Assembly: GCA_964473645.1 (NCBI GenBank) | Contig: CAYYPW010000010.1 | Coordinates: 154,347 to 218,346 of the forward strand | Length of the DNA: 64,000 bases | Source of the DNA: HdN1 sp964473645 | GTDB taxonomy: Bacteria > Pseudomonadota > Gammaproteobacteria > Pseudomonadales > Ketobacteraceae | Direction: 5' to 3' | In this document: one piece after another, positions 26,133 through 35,422 of the stretch | How the letters are laid out: each line of letters begins with the position of its first letter | How positions within the stretch are numbered: the first letter of the stretch is position 1 | Made by a program: the position numbers and the translations under genes | Notes under the pieces: model-generated | Seen by the model: the letters and a program-made list of their open reading frames with translations, nothing else | Told to the model about the DNA's origin: nothing | The model's database searches: none

Positions 26133-28943
26133 ATGCACAAACCCCTTCTTAAATACGTACTTGGTTGTGTGGCCTTGGCCCTTGCTTACACCCTGCTCGG
26201 TGTATGGTCGCTGCTCAACTTCGCCCCTGCTGGCGGTGCCTCGCTAATTTGGCCCGCCAGCGGGCTTGCGCTTGGCTCCTTGCTATTGGGAGGCCCTCGT
26301 TACTGGCCGGGCATATTTACTGGCGCCATGGTCGCCAATGGCATCGTTACTCAAAGCTGGGGACTGTCGGTAGGGATAGGGATCGGCAACACCCTGGGAT
26401 GTCTGGCGGGCTATTACCTGCTGGACTGGTCGCAACAGGGCGCCCCCTTGAAACTTCTCAGGCCCAGCGAATATTTTCGCCTGCTGTTTACCTCAGCCGT
26501 GGCCGCCCTGGTCGCCGCACTCGTTGGTAATCTGATGCATTACCTGTTTGAGCGGCCCCCGCCGGTCTGGTTCACCAGTATTACCAATTGGTGGCAAGGG
26601 GATTTGCTGGGGATCATGATCGTCACGCCGTTCATGATCATGTGGTATCAGGGTAGCCCCATTGTCTGGCGGTTTAGCCTGATCCTCGAAGCATTGGCCA
26701 TTACCGTGCTCACGGTGATACTGGTCCACCATGGCATAGCGGCGCGAGATCTTCAGGTCGTGATGCCAGAGCGCGAAACCGAGTTTTTCATCCTGATGGT
26801 GTGGACTGCCTTGCGCTTTGGCCTCAAGGGCAGCTTGCTGTTTATCTGCGGGCTGGTGATGCTTTTGTTTTGGCAGCATGCCGTTATGGAAGGTAAGTCG
26901 GGAACCACCTTGCATGCCAAAGACCTGAACCATTTCTGGCTATTTGTTTTTACCCTCACTCTGGTCGGTATAACGCTTGCCCTCAATGTCAAGGACTTGA
27001 CCCTCAAGACTCATATGGCGCTCGATGCACTGGCTGCCGAAGAGGACACTACTTCCCGTTTCAAGCAAGCACAAACGCTTTCAAATACGGGCTGCTGGGA
27101 GCTTGATATCCAGAGCGGCGCGCTGACATGGTCAGACGAAATCTATCGTATCTTTGAGATAGACAAAAAGCAGTTTCAGGCCAGCTATCAGGCATTTCTT
27201 GAGGCTATTCACCCGGATGATCGGGCAATGGTGCAAGCCGCCTATGAAAATTCACTCAAGGATCACACTCGCTATAACATCACCCATCGGCTGCTGCTAG
27301 CGGATGGCCGCATTAAATGGGTCACCGAAAATTGCGAAACCTACTACGCAGAGAATGGTTTGCCCCTGCGTTCAATCGGCACCGTACAGGATGTCACCAA
27401 GCTCAAACAGCAGGAAGATTCTGCAATAATTGCCAACGAAGCCCGCCTGCGCACTGTTTTTAATGCCGTGAACGATGCCATGCTCATTACCGATGCCAAG
27501 GGCACCATCGAAATGATCAACGCGGCCTGCGAAACCGTTTTTGGCTACACCCAAACAGAATTGATCGGCCAAAACATTAAAGTATTGATGCCTCGCCGTT
27601 ACGCTCGCAATCATGATGAGCAAATGTCACGTTTTAATAGCGACGAACGCTCCGGCGTCATTGGAATTGGCCGGGAACTCTCCGCCGTCGCTAAAAATGG
27701 CAAGACCTTCCCGATTGAACTTGCGGTCAATAGCACGCGCTTTAATGATCAGCAGGTATTTGTGGGCGTTATCAGCAATATTACCGAGCGCAAAAAAGTG
27801 GAAGCCGCCCTGCGTGAAGCCGTTTCCCAGGCCGAAGCCGCCAACCTTGCCAAGAGCCAGTTTCTGGCCACCATGTCTCATGAGCTGCGCACGCCCCTCA
27901 ACAGCTTACTGGGCATGGTGCAACTGGTATTGATGGAAAACCCCACCGAACGCCAACGGGACTGCCTGCAAACAGCGCAGAATGCGGGGCGCCATTTGCT
28001 GGACATCATTAACAGCATTCTTGATTACACCAAAATCGAAGCCGGCAAAATTGAATTATCCCCCACCGAAATCGATCTACCTGACCTGTTACGCACGACC
28101 GTTGCCCTCATGCAACCTCACACCGAAAGCAAGGCACTCGCCCTTCGTCTGCATATCGACGATAACGTGCCACAGCATGTGCGTGCCGATGGATTGCGCT
28201 TAAAACAGGTGCTGATCAATCTGATACAAAATGCAGTGAAATTTACTTTGGCAGGGGAAGTGAATGTGCGCGTCAGTGATATCGACGATGGCAACGGCCA
28301 CTGTAAGCTGCGCTGCGAAGTAGAAGATACCGGCATTGGTATTGCCGAGCGCGACCAGCACAAATTATTCCGCCAGTTTCAGCAAGTCGACAATTCGATT
28401 ACCCGTAGTTTCGGTGGTACTGGCCTGGGTCTTGCCATCTGCAAGGAACTGGTGGAACGCATGGGGGGACAAATCGGTGTTGTTAGCGAACCTGGTAAAG
28501 GCAGCACTTTCTGGTTTGAAATTCCCTGCAGCCCGGTAGAAAAAATTGCTGCGCAGCCAACGCACATGCCCACTGGCGCCGGTTTGCATCCGTTACATGG
28601 CGTGCGCATTCTGTTGTTTGAAACCGACGTGCGCCAGCAAAAGGTGATTGCCCGCACCCTACTCGGGCGCGGCGCCTTGGTCAGCATCGCTACCACCCGC
28701 GACGCTTTGCACACGCAACTCGCGCATGCGCCCTGTCAATTATTGCTGCTGAGCCTGGCCGACGACGACCACCTGGATTCACTGTTGGCAGCGCTGCCAG
28801 CACAATTGCCATTCATTGTATTGCAGCCGTTGGGCACGCCCCCTGGGGCCGTGGCTGCCGCAGCAGCGCACCTGACCAAACCCGTCACGGCGCAAAATCT
28901 TTTGGTCGCCGTAGATCGAATTTTATTTGGTGGCAATGAATAG
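26133..28943 (+). CDS. MASE1-PAS-PAS hybrid-type sensor histidine kinase with a degenerate receiver
   Basis: The 936-residue kinase starts with an eight-helix MASE1 membrane sensor (about 1-290). A PAS domain at about 315-425 and a second at 435-555 follow; the second is FixL-like (VLMPRRYARNHDEQM, VIGIGREL). HisKA has phospho-acceptor His 583 in ATMSHELRTPLN, and HATPase_c has NAVKFT, DTGIGIAERD and GGTGLGLAI. The FixL haem-ligand His position is Gly 508, so haem binding through that residue is unlikely. Residues of about 822-930 keep a receiver outline and a KP motif but have LLLLSLADDD where the phospho-Asp belongs, so this domain is probably not phosphorylated. The true partner is likely the divergent response regulator. 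Confidence 0.88.
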   Translation: MHKPLLKYVLGCVALALAYTLLGVWSLLNFAPAGGASLIWPASGLALGSLLLGGPRYWPGIFTGAMVANGIVTQSWGLSVGIGIGNTLGCLAGYYLLDWSQQGAPLKLLRPSEYFRLLFTSAVAALVAALVGNLMHYLFERPPPVWFTSITNWWQGDLLGIMIVTPFMIMWYQGSPIVWRFSLILEALAITVLTVILVHHGIAARDLQVVMPERETEFFILMVWTALRFGLKGSLLFICGLVMLLFWQHAVMEGKSGTTLHAKDLNHFWLFVFTLTLVGITLALNVKDLTLKTHMALDALAAEEDTTSRFKQAQTLSNTGCWELDIQSGALTWSDEIYRIFEIDKKQFQASYQAFLEAIHPDDRAMVQAAYENSLKDHTRYNITHRLLLADGRIKWVTENCETYYAENGLPLRSIGTVQDVTKLKQQEDSAIIANEARLRTVFNAVNDAMLITDAKGTIEMINAACETVFGYTQTELIGQNIKVLMPRRYARNHDEQMSRFNSDERSGVIGIGRELSAVAKNGKTFPIELAVNSTRFNDQQVFVGVISNITERKKVEAALREAVSQAEAANLAKSQFLATMSHELRTPLNSLLGMVQLVLMENPTERQRDCLQTAQNAGRHLLDIINSILDYTKIEAGKIELSPTEIDLPDLLRTTVALMQPHTESKALALRLHIDDNVPQHVRADGLRLKQVLINLIQNAVKFTLAGEVNVRVSDIDDGNGHCKLRCEVEDTGIGIAERDQHKLFRQFQQVDNSITRSFGGTGLGLAICKELVERMGGQIGVVSEPGKGSTFWFEIPCSPVEKIAAQPTHMPTGAGLHPLHGVRILLFETDVRQQKVIARTLLGRGALVSIATTRDALHTQLAHAPCQLLLLSLADDDHLDSLLAALPAQLPFIVLQPLGTPPGAVAAAAAHLTKPVTAQNLLVAVDRILFGGNE

Positions 28944-28963
28944 CACACTCAGGCGCGGGCCGC

Positions 28964-31084
28964 TTAAAACGTCTTTTCAATCGAGAGATACAGCGAGCGT
29001 GGCTCCCCGACGAAATAACGTGGCACCTCTTCTAACGTTGCTGTTGCGGGGCGCACATCTGCCCGTTCGGCGTAAGCCTTGTCGGCCAGATTCATCACGC
29101 GCAAGGTCAGTGTCGTATCCACCGCCAGCCAATATTGCCCACGCAGATTCATTAGCCGGTGGCCGTCATAGGCCCAATCCTGTTCCGGGTCGAGAAAATA
29201 CGGGCCCATGTGTTTTAGTTCGAATTCCAGCAATCCCCAGTCAAAAGTTTTGCCCAGCTGCAGGCTACCCAGGTGTCGCGGCGCGGTATCAATGAGATTG
29301 CCATCGATCTCACCCACCACAGACAACAGGGGACGTTCGATATTCCGATAGCGGTGCTCGGCATAGGTAGCCGCCAGGTTCAGATATAGCGCCGGGGTCC
29401 ACCAGTAATTAATGCTGAGTTCGATACCTTCGTGCTCGGTACTACCATTACCGCGATATTGACGATTGCTGTCTTGCAGAATCACATCGTCCTTACGCAT
29501 GGTAAACAATGCAGTTTCATACCACAGTTGATCACCCCATAACGGCCATGCTTGGCCGCGCAATCCCAGTTCTATGCTGGTCATTTGCTCGCTGCCAGGC
29601 AACTCGCTCGGCAAGGCGCCTTGCAAACGATAGAGTTCAGCCACTTGTGGCAGGCGAAAGCCACGCGCTATTGTGAGGTAGGCATTGTGGCGTGGGTTGT
29701 ATTGCCACAGCACCCCCGTCTGCGCCCCCCACTCACCCGCTTCGTCGTCACGACTGGGCACTGGCGTGTACAGGCTGCCGTCGATGGGCATGGCATGACT
29801 ATGATAGTCATAATGCTGGTGGTCATAGCGTGCACTGCTGATCAGCCGCCAATTCGTGGCGAAGGCATAATCCCATTCTGTAAATACCGCCGCAGACAAC
29901 AGATCCACGTCAAAATCATAGTGCTCACCAGCCGGGAACAAAGGGCTGGGTGGCGTTGCGGGCAATGCCTGCGATTGCTCAACAAACACCTGCGCCGCCT
30001 CCACATTGAAACCGCTTACCAATGTGTGGGTAGCAGCCCGCGTGTACGAAGCCGCCAGCGGATATTTAATTTTGGTATTCACACCCACTGCTTCATGCCC
30101 ATTTTTTTCCAGCGGTGTGCCGCGAATAAAATGCTGCAAAAATTGCATGCGCGAGGCATTGGCGTAAGGCGTTATTTGCAACTCGCTGCCAGCGTCCAGT
30201 GCCGTGGTCCAACGCGAGTAACCGTGCATGGCTTGCGCATCTCGAAAGGCTTGCGGGTGTGGGTTGGCCTTTTTCAGCGCGTCTACTTTATATGTATCGG
30301 GCCCGTCGATATAACTGGCGGTTTCCTGGTTGAGGTTGGTCAATTCAAGCAGAGATTCCTGCCGCCATTGATCGCGTCGTTCGGCCAGTTTGAAGTTCAC
30401 CTTTTGCTGATCAAATCCCGAGGCCTCTTTATAACCGCCATCGTGATCGATGTGGGCGTTGATACGCAAGGCATTGCCATCACTGTACGACGATAACAAA
30501 CGCGTGTAATCATTGGGGCCGGCCTCAACGCGCACACTTCCCGAAGCAATGACATTCACTGTGGGCGTTATAACGTTGATAATGCCATGCAAGGCGTTAC
30601 CCCCATTCACGCCACTGTTGGGGCCACGAAATACCTCGATGCGTTCCGCCTGCTCACTGTTGATTTCAAACAATTGGTTGACGTTGCAAAAGCCGGCCGG
30701 GCGCGTGGGTATACCATCCTGCAACACCAAAAACGCACCGCACGAACCCGGCCCGGTGAGGACCGGCGAGCGAATCGCCGTCAAGTGTTCCTGCCCATTG
30801 CCGCGGCTGATCCAGGTGCCGGCGATACGATCCGCCGCTTCGTTGATGTGGGTGGGCTGCACGATGCCTAGCACCTCACCCCCAACGTTACCAACGCTGC
30901 CCGGGTTTTCAGACAGTGGGGTTTCGGTGGCGCGGCCGGTCGATACCACCACCTGCAATTCCTGCTGGGGGGGCTCGACGGCGCCCGCGGCCGCAGCATG
31001 ATTTGCCGGTACACTCACCACCGTCGTTAGCGTCACCCAGGCAAGCCATGCGCGAGCCCTGGGATCGCGTCTTCCGTGAAACAT
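28964..31084 (-). CDS. TonB-dependent outer-membrane receptor
   Basis: The 706-residue protein has a signal peptide (cleavage near HAAAAG). A TonB box-like stretch ELQVVVSTG is followed by a plug domain (ERIEVFRGPNSGVNGGNALH, the usual plug signature) and about 550 residues of strands ending SLYLSIEKTF with terminal Phe. AAGGAA precedes the ATG. A Cys pair in the plug (GPGSCGAFLV and RPAGFCNVN) may form a disulfide. The ligand is not evident; with the PQQ-type dehydrogenase downstream, a carbohydrate or cofactor ligand is possible, but so is a siderophore. Confidence 0.9.
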   Translation of the reverse strand: MFHGRRDPRARAWLAWVTLTTVVSVPANHAAAAGAVEPPQQELQVVVSTGRATETPLSENPGSVGNVGGEVLGIVQPTHINEAADRIAGTWISRGNGQEHLTAIRSPVLTGPGSCGAFLVLQDGIPTRPAGFCNVNQLFEINSEQAERIEVFRGPNSGVNGGNALHGIINVITPTVNVIASGSVRVEAGPNDYTRLLSSYSDGNALRINAHIDHDGGYKEASGFDQQKVNFKLAERRDQWRQESLLELTNLNQETASYIDGPDTYKVDALKKANPHPQAFRDAQAMHGYSRWTTALDAGSELQITPYANASRMQFLQHFIRGTPLEKNGHEAVGVNTKIKYPLAASYTRAATHTLVSGFNVEAAQVFVEQSQALPATPPSPLFPAGEHYDFDVDLLSAAVFTEWDYAFATNWRLISSARYDHQHYDYHSHAMPIDGSLYTPVPSRDDEAGEWGAQTGVLWQYNPRHNAYLTIARGFRLPQVAELYRLQGALPSELPGSEQMTSIELGLRGQAWPLWGDQLWYETALFTMRKDDVILQDSNRQYRGNGSTEHEGIELSINYWWTPALYLNLAATYAEHRYRNIERPLLSVVGEIDGNLIDTAPRHLGSLQLGKTFDWGLLEFELKHMGPYFLDPEQDWAYDGHRLMNLRGQYWLAVDTTLTLRVMNLADKAYAERADVRPATATLEEVPRYFVGEPRSLYLSIEKTF

Positions 31085-31138
31085 GCGATGTTCCTTATTT
31101 ACTGCTCAAACCAATGCTGCTCAAACTAATGTCCCGCC

Positions 31139-32287
31139 TTACAAAAACGGATCGAGTCGCACCACCTGCCCTTCGGGGCCGTTTACCACCATATAGAGAT
31201 AGCCGTCGGGCCCAAAGGCAAGATCACGCACCCGTCCATAGCCGGGAATCCGCACTGGTTGCTTGTCAATTACCTTGCTGCCATCCAGCTTCACCTGCAT
31301 CAGCGTCTGCCCCCACAGGGTGCCTACCAGCATTTGCCCTTGTAACGCCGGGTATTTGGGGCTGTCGATATACTGCATTGCCGTCAGCGGAATACTGTTG
31401 GGGCCGAACCAGGTCACCGGCTGCTTCATGCCCGCTTTTTCAGTGCCTTCACCAATCTTGGCGCAAGTCACGTATTCACATCCGTAGGTAATGACGGGCC
31501 ACCCATAGTTGGCACCCCGGCGCACGATATTGATCTCATCGCCACCGTTAGGGCCATGCTCGGTTGCCCACAGTTCCCCCGTTACCGGGTGTAGCATCAT
31601 GCCCTGCACATTGCGATGGCCATAAGACCAGATCGCGGGGTTAGCACCCTCGACGTTATGAAACGGATTGTCGGCAGGAATTGAGCCGTCACGGTTCAGA
31701 CGCAGGATTTTACCCACTGTGGTAGATAAAGATTGTGACTGCTCACGCACACCTCTATCCCCCAGACCGACGAACAGATAACCGTCCTTGTCGATCAGCA
31801 AACGCGAACCAAAGTGCGATTCATTGTCGCCGTTATTATCCTGGCGCAGCAAAATCTGAACGTTTTGCAGGCTGTCCTCGCTCAAGGTAGCACTGGCCAC
31901 CACTGTCGCGGGGCTGGCGTCAGCACCCGCCGGGGGTTCGCTATAGGTAAAGAATATCCGCTTATTGCTGGCGAAATCGGTGTCGGGCAACACATCCATC
32001 AAACCGCCTTCACCGTGGTGATAAACCTCCGGCACCCCCTTGAGGCGCGGCCCTGGCGTACCATCTGCAGCCGCGATTCGCATATGACCCGGACGCTCGG
32101 TGACCAGTATGCGGCCATCGGGCAAAAACGCCATGGCCCACGGGATTTCCAACCCGGTTACGACCGGCACCACTTTCAACCCCAGCGGGAACAACCGCTG
32201 CGCACCCACCCAGCCACCACCCAAGGCAAGCCCCGCAGCCACCACACCACTGAGCAACCAGACTCGACGCGATTTCATGACACTCAT
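31139..32287 (-). CDS. PQQ-dependent aldose sugar dehydrogenase-like protein
   Basis: ATG 32287 is chosen for its AAGGA site, giving 382 residues with an N-terminal signal anchor (VWLLSGVVAAGLALGGG). The beta-propeller is of the soluble glucose dehydrogenase/YliI type: FLPDGRILVTERPGHMRI, ESHFGSRLLIDKDGYLFVGL, YGHRNVQG and EHGPNGGDEINIVRRGANYG. These hold the PQQ and calcium ligands. It should oxidise aldoses in the periplasm and pass electrons to the respiratory chain. It is 54 bases downstream of no same-strand gene start; the TonB receptor follows it on the same strand after a 54-base gap, so cotranscription is possible. Confidence 0.87.
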   Translation of the reverse strand: MSVMKSRRVWLLSGVVAAGLALGGGWVGAQRLFPLGLKVVPVVTGLEIPWAMAFLPDGRILVTERPGHMRIAAADGTPGPRLKGVPEVYHHGEGGLMDVLPDTDFASNKRIFFTYSEPPAGADASPATVVASATLSEDSLQNVQILLRQDNNGDNESHFGSRLLIDKDGYLFVGLGDRGVREQSQSLSTTVGKILRLNRDGSIPADNPFHNVEGANPAIWSYGHRNVQGMMLHPVTGELWATEHGPNGGDEINIVRRGANYGWPVITYGCEYVTCAKIGEGTEKAGMKQPVTWFGPNSIPLTAMQYIDSPKYPALQGQMLVGTLWGQTLMQVKLDGSKVIDKQPVRIPGYGRVRDLAFGPDGYLYMVVNGPEGQVVRLDPFL

Positions 32288-32416
32288 ACAACATCCTTTA
32301 TAAATGGGAATCAGGCTTCTATTAAAGCGAGTCATCTCGCCAGTGGCGAAACGATTGAAATCCAGAAAGCGAGCGCGTAGGGTACGGTGATCACGCCATA
32401 ACCACCCCGGGCCCCC

Positions 32417-32842
32417 ATGCAGCGCACTGATTTTACCTACTTTTATGAGCTCCGCGTACGCTATGCCGAAGTCGATAGCCAAGGAATTGTCTTCAACGCC
32501 CACTATCTCACCTACTTCGATACCGCTCTGACCGAATACATGCGTTATCTCGACTACGACTACAAAGCCCTGGTGGCCGCACAGGGGCTGGATTTTCATC
32601 TGGTGAAGTCCACCGTCGAATATCGCGCGCCCATCGGCTTTGATGCCTTGCTGGAGATCGGCGTGAAGGCCGAAAAAATTGGTAATACCAGCCTGACCTG
32701 GCGCCTGGGTATTTTTGAAAAAGGGCAGGATACGCTAAAGGCCTTGGGCGAGATTGTTTGGGTGTGTTCAGCAATCGGGCAGCATAAGTCGCATCCCCTG
32801 CCAGAAGATTTGGTGAGGTTGCTGCGCGCAAAGGCAACGTAG
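32417..32842 (+). CDS. Acyl-CoA thioesterase of the YbgC/4HBT hot-dog family
   Basis: The 141-residue protein shows the 4-hydroxybenzoyl-CoA thioesterase signature VRYAEVDSQGIVFNAHYLTY, where the Asp in the EVDSQG turn is the catalytic residue. The remaining sequence fits the single hot-dog fold (FHLVKSTVEYRAPI, GNTSLTWRLGIF). It has no signal peptide and acts on acyl-CoA in the cytoplasm. It is divergent from the aldose dehydrogenase gene. Lipid genes elsewhere in the window fit this role, but its substrate chain length cannot be read from sequence. Confidence 0.88.
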   Translation: MQRTDFTYFYELRVRYAEVDSQGIVFNAHYLTYFDTALTEYMRYLDYDYKALVAAQGLDFHLVKSTVEYRAPIGFDALLEIGVKAEKIGNTSLTWRLGIFEKGQDTLKALGEIVWVCSAIGQHKSHPLPEDLVRLLRAKAT

Positions 32843-32942
32843 CCTACCCCCACCAGTCGTCGACATTTCCGACGCTGAGATAGACATTGCAACAATTGCG
32901 GTGGCACCATCGTCCCAGGTCAATCCGTAGAAGGGAATCCCC

Positions 32943-34526
32943 ATGTCTGTCTCGCGTCGCTCCTTACTCAAAGGTGCCGTCGGCACTGCCGTTCTGCCAG
33001 CCTTGTCTGGCTGCCGGGCCGCCAATGGCGGCGCCTTTCAGCATGGCGTTGCCTCAGGCGACCCGTTGAGCGATCGCGTGATAGTGTGGACCCGTGTCAC
33101 CCCACAAACCTTGCCCGTCCTCACGCTGGAGGTGGCCTGGCGGATCGCCACCGATCCCCACCTGCTCGATGTCGTGCAAGAAGGCATCGCCACCACCCAA
33201 GACACTCGTGATTTTACAGTCAAACTCGATATAAGCGGATTGCAACCGGGCACCACGTACTACTACCAATTTACCCACGCCGGTTGGCACTCTGACATCG
33301 GTCGCACCAAAACCCTGCCCGCCGGGCCGACAGAACACCTGCGCATTGCCTTCACCTCTTGCTCGTGGTTCACCCAGGGCTATTTCAACGTATATAACGC
33401 CATAGCCAAGCGCCCCGACCTTGACGTAGTGCTGCATCTGGGCGATTACATTTATGAATACGGTGCCCTCACGCAAAACCCGCTGCTGATCAACCGCAGC
33501 CACCAACCCAATCGCCATATCGTGTCGCTGCAGGATTACCGCACTCGCCACGCACAATACAAAACCGATCCCGACTTGCGTGAAGCACACCGCCAGCACC
33601 CCTTCATCACGGTGTGGGACGATCACGAATCTGCAGACAATGCTTATCAAGACGGCGCCAACAACCACCATCCCGACACGCAAGGCGATTGGGCAACGCG
33701 TCGCGCTGCGGCCATACAAGCCTATTTCGAATGGATGCCGATTCGTGAAACCGGGTTGGACGCCGACGCTGATCAACTGGTGTATCGCAATTTCCGTTTC
33801 GGGGATTTGCTGAATCTCACCATGCTTGATACGCGTTTGGTGGGGCGCGACAAACAGGCCAGCATTGGCGATCTCACTACCATTGCTGACCCCGATCGCA
33901 CTCTCCTGGGTGCACAACAGGAGCAATGGTTATTTGAACAATTAAGTGCCGCGCAGCAAGACAACATCACCTGGAAAATGCTGGGACAGCAAGTCATGAT
34001 GGGGCAGTTACTGCTGGGCACCATTGCACTCAATATGGATCAGTGGGACGGTTACCCGGTGGCCCGCCAGCGCATTTACGATTACCTCAAACAGCATGAC
34101 ATCGAGAATTTCTGTGTATTGACAGGCGATATCCATTCCTCCTGGGCGAATGATTTGCAGGAAGACCCACTCGCCAGCAGCCCCATTCTTGGCGTCGAAT
34201 TTGTAACGCCCGCCGTCACCTCTTTTAGTATTCCGGTAAAACCTGTTGCCGACAAACTGGCGCAGGCCATTCTGCAAACCATGCCCCACATGCACCACGT
34301 CGATTTGTATCACCGAGGCTATGTACTCATGGATATCACCCACGAGCGCACGCAGGCCGAATGGCATTATGTGAAAAGCGTGGATTTTCCGGCAGGGGAC
34401 TATTTTGCACGCGCTTTTATCACTCTTGCAGGCGACCCTGGCCTCAAAGAATCTCCCAATCCCACACCCAGCAAATCCAGCAGCCCCCTTGCACCTGCAC
34501 TGGGCCCACTGGAACGGGTTGTATAA
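32943..34526 (+). CDS. phoD: PhoD-type alkaline phosphatase / phosphodiesterase (Tat lipoprotein)
   Basis: The 527-residue protein has a twin-arginine signal SRRSLLKG followed by a lipobox ALSGC (Cys 24), so it is probably a Tat-exported lipoprotein. The N-terminal PhoD_N domain contains HGVASGDPLSDRVIVWTRV. The catalytic domain shows HLGDYIYEYG (Asp at about 168), TVWDDHESADNAY (225-229) and LTGDIHSSWAND, the Fe/Ca ligand set of PhoD. It releases phosphate from phosphomono- and diesters outside the cytoplasm. AAGGGAA precedes the ATG. I found no convincing Pho box. The C-terminus is a Pro/Ser-rich tail. Confidence 0.93.
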   Translation: MSVSRRSLLKGAVGTAVLPALSGCRAANGGAFQHGVASGDPLSDRVIVWTRVTPQTLPVLTLEVAWRIATDPHLLDVVQEGIATTQDTRDFTVKLDISGLQPGTTYYYQFTHAGWHSDIGRTKTLPAGPTEHLRIAFTSCSWFTQGYFNVYNAIAKRPDLDVVLHLGDYIYEYGALTQNPLLINRSHQPNRHIVSLQDYRTRHAQYKTDPDLREAHRQHPFITVWDDHESADNAYQDGANNHHPDTQGDWATRRAAAIQAYFEWMPIRETGLDADADQLVYRNFRFGDLLNLTMLDTRLVGRDKQASIGDLTTIADPDRTLLGAQQEQWLFEQLSAAQQDNITWKMLGQQVMMGQLLLGTIALNMDQWDGYPVARQRIYDYLKQHDIENFCVLTGDIHSSWANDLQEDPLASSPILGVEFVTPAVTSFSIPVKPVADKLAQAILQTMPHMHHVDLYHRGYVLMDITHERTQAEWHYVKSVDFPAGDYFARAFITLAGDPGLKESPNPTPSKSSSPLAPALGPLERVV

Positions 34527-34595
34527 CGCTAGATATCAGCGGTATTACATCCTCCACCATGGCGAGATAAAAACATTAGGTAACACCATGAATAG

Positions 34596-34844
34596 GTTCG
34601 CCGATACCCACGTTCTTCAAAGGCCCGCTGGAAAATCGCTTACGCCCATCACCCTTACGTTTCGGGCAAGGTTTATCGCGAATGGTTTGAGCAAACCGCT
34701 TGTGGCAAGGTCGATGTATTCATAGCAGGCCATGATCATGATCTGCTACTGCTACTGCTACTGCTACTGCTAAACCATGGCACGTCGTCGTTGATCATTG
34801 GCCTGTTCAATTCTTACAAGCCGGGCCACACAATGCTGCGTTAG
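34596..34844 (+). pseudogene. Decayed remnant of a purple-acid-type metallophosphoesterase
   Basis: The frame encodes KARWKIAYAHHPYVSGKVYR, EWFEQTACGKVDVFIAGHDH and then a Leu run before TAG at 34842. AHHP and GHDHD are the C-terminal metal-ligand blocks of calcineurin/purple acid phosphatases. The usual 40 or so residues between these blocks appear deleted and the N-terminal half is missing; an in-frame TAG precedes the fragment at 34593. After GHDHD the sequence is replaced by five copies of CTGCTA. It lies 70 bases after phoD, so an older phosphatase pair may have lost one member. Confidence 0.75.
34743..34772. repeat. (CTGCTA)x5 hexanucleotide repeat
   Basis: Five perfect head-to-tail copies of CTGCTA lie inside the decayed metallophosphoesterase. 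Read in the remnant frame they give ten Leu codons directly after the GHDHD block. Slipped-strand expansion is the likely origin. Confidence 0.9.
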
Positions 34845-34959
34845 CATGCGTAACCATACGGTGATGTTAAGCAGAATTAGCCCAGGCGTTACCGGTTATG
34901 TGGTCAATCGGGAGAGCGGATTGAAACACGCAGGTAACCGGTAATTTTTTGTTGTTGGG

Positions 34960-34990
34960 AAAGGCAGAACACCGCTGCCTTTTATTTTTC
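34960..34990 (+). terminator. Rho-independent terminator
   Basis: AAAGGCAG (34960-34967) pairs with CTGCCTTT (34975-34982) around a seven-base loop and is followed by ATTTTT. It would stop transcription coming from phoD and the remnant. Confidence 0.8.
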
Positions 34991-35134
34991 CACGCTTGCT
35001 TCAACCATCCCCCTTCTAAACATCCCACTTTTAAATATCCGCCTTTCAAACCTCCGCCACCAATCCTTGTCCCACCCCTGAATTAAACTCACTGCGCACA
35101 CCCGCATACACTTACACCTCCACACTGACGTGCT

Positions 35135-35167
35135 GTTCGTATACTTTCTTTGTTCAAGTATACGAAC
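35135..35167. repeat. Perfect 12-base inverted repeat with 9-base spacer
   Basis: GTTCGTATACTT (35135-35146) and AAGTATACGAAC (35156-35167) are exact reverse complements around TCTTTGTTC. There is no T-run, so it is not a normal terminator. The geometry recalls tyrosine-recombinase core sites or a repressor operator. It lies about 255 bases upstream of the patatin start. Confidence 0.6.
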
Positions 35168-35422
35168 CCTCGGCCAATGAATATCTTATTGAGTTAACAG
35201 TCGTTTTTTAGCGCGCAAACTTACAAAAATCTACAAACATATACCTTGCAGATCTATACATCGCCCTGACGTGATTGTTATATATCCTGGCACTGACTTT
35301 TCAGTTTTGCCCGGCTTTTAGAGAAAGGCTATTTTGGGCGCTTTTGTATTCAAGGCATGACGTAATCAGTGCCTTGTTGAACGCAGGACATTGCATTAAG
35401 AAGTAGGTATCCAGGAAACCTT

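Larger units (their letters stand above)
34845..35422. other. Long intergenic region before the patatin gene
   Basis: No gene is supportable in these 578 bases. They hold an intrinsic terminator (34960-34990), a pyrimidine-rich stretch with repeated CC-CTTTT-AAA-AT-like blocks (about 35008-35050), a perfect inverted repeat (35135-35167) and an AT-rich segment before the patatin start that probably contains its promoter. Confidence 0.6.

Noticed and set aside
29552..30496. A 314-codon open frame opposite the TonB receptor gene
   Set aside because: Antisense shadow with no ribosome site or family resemblance; the TonB receptor reading is convincing.
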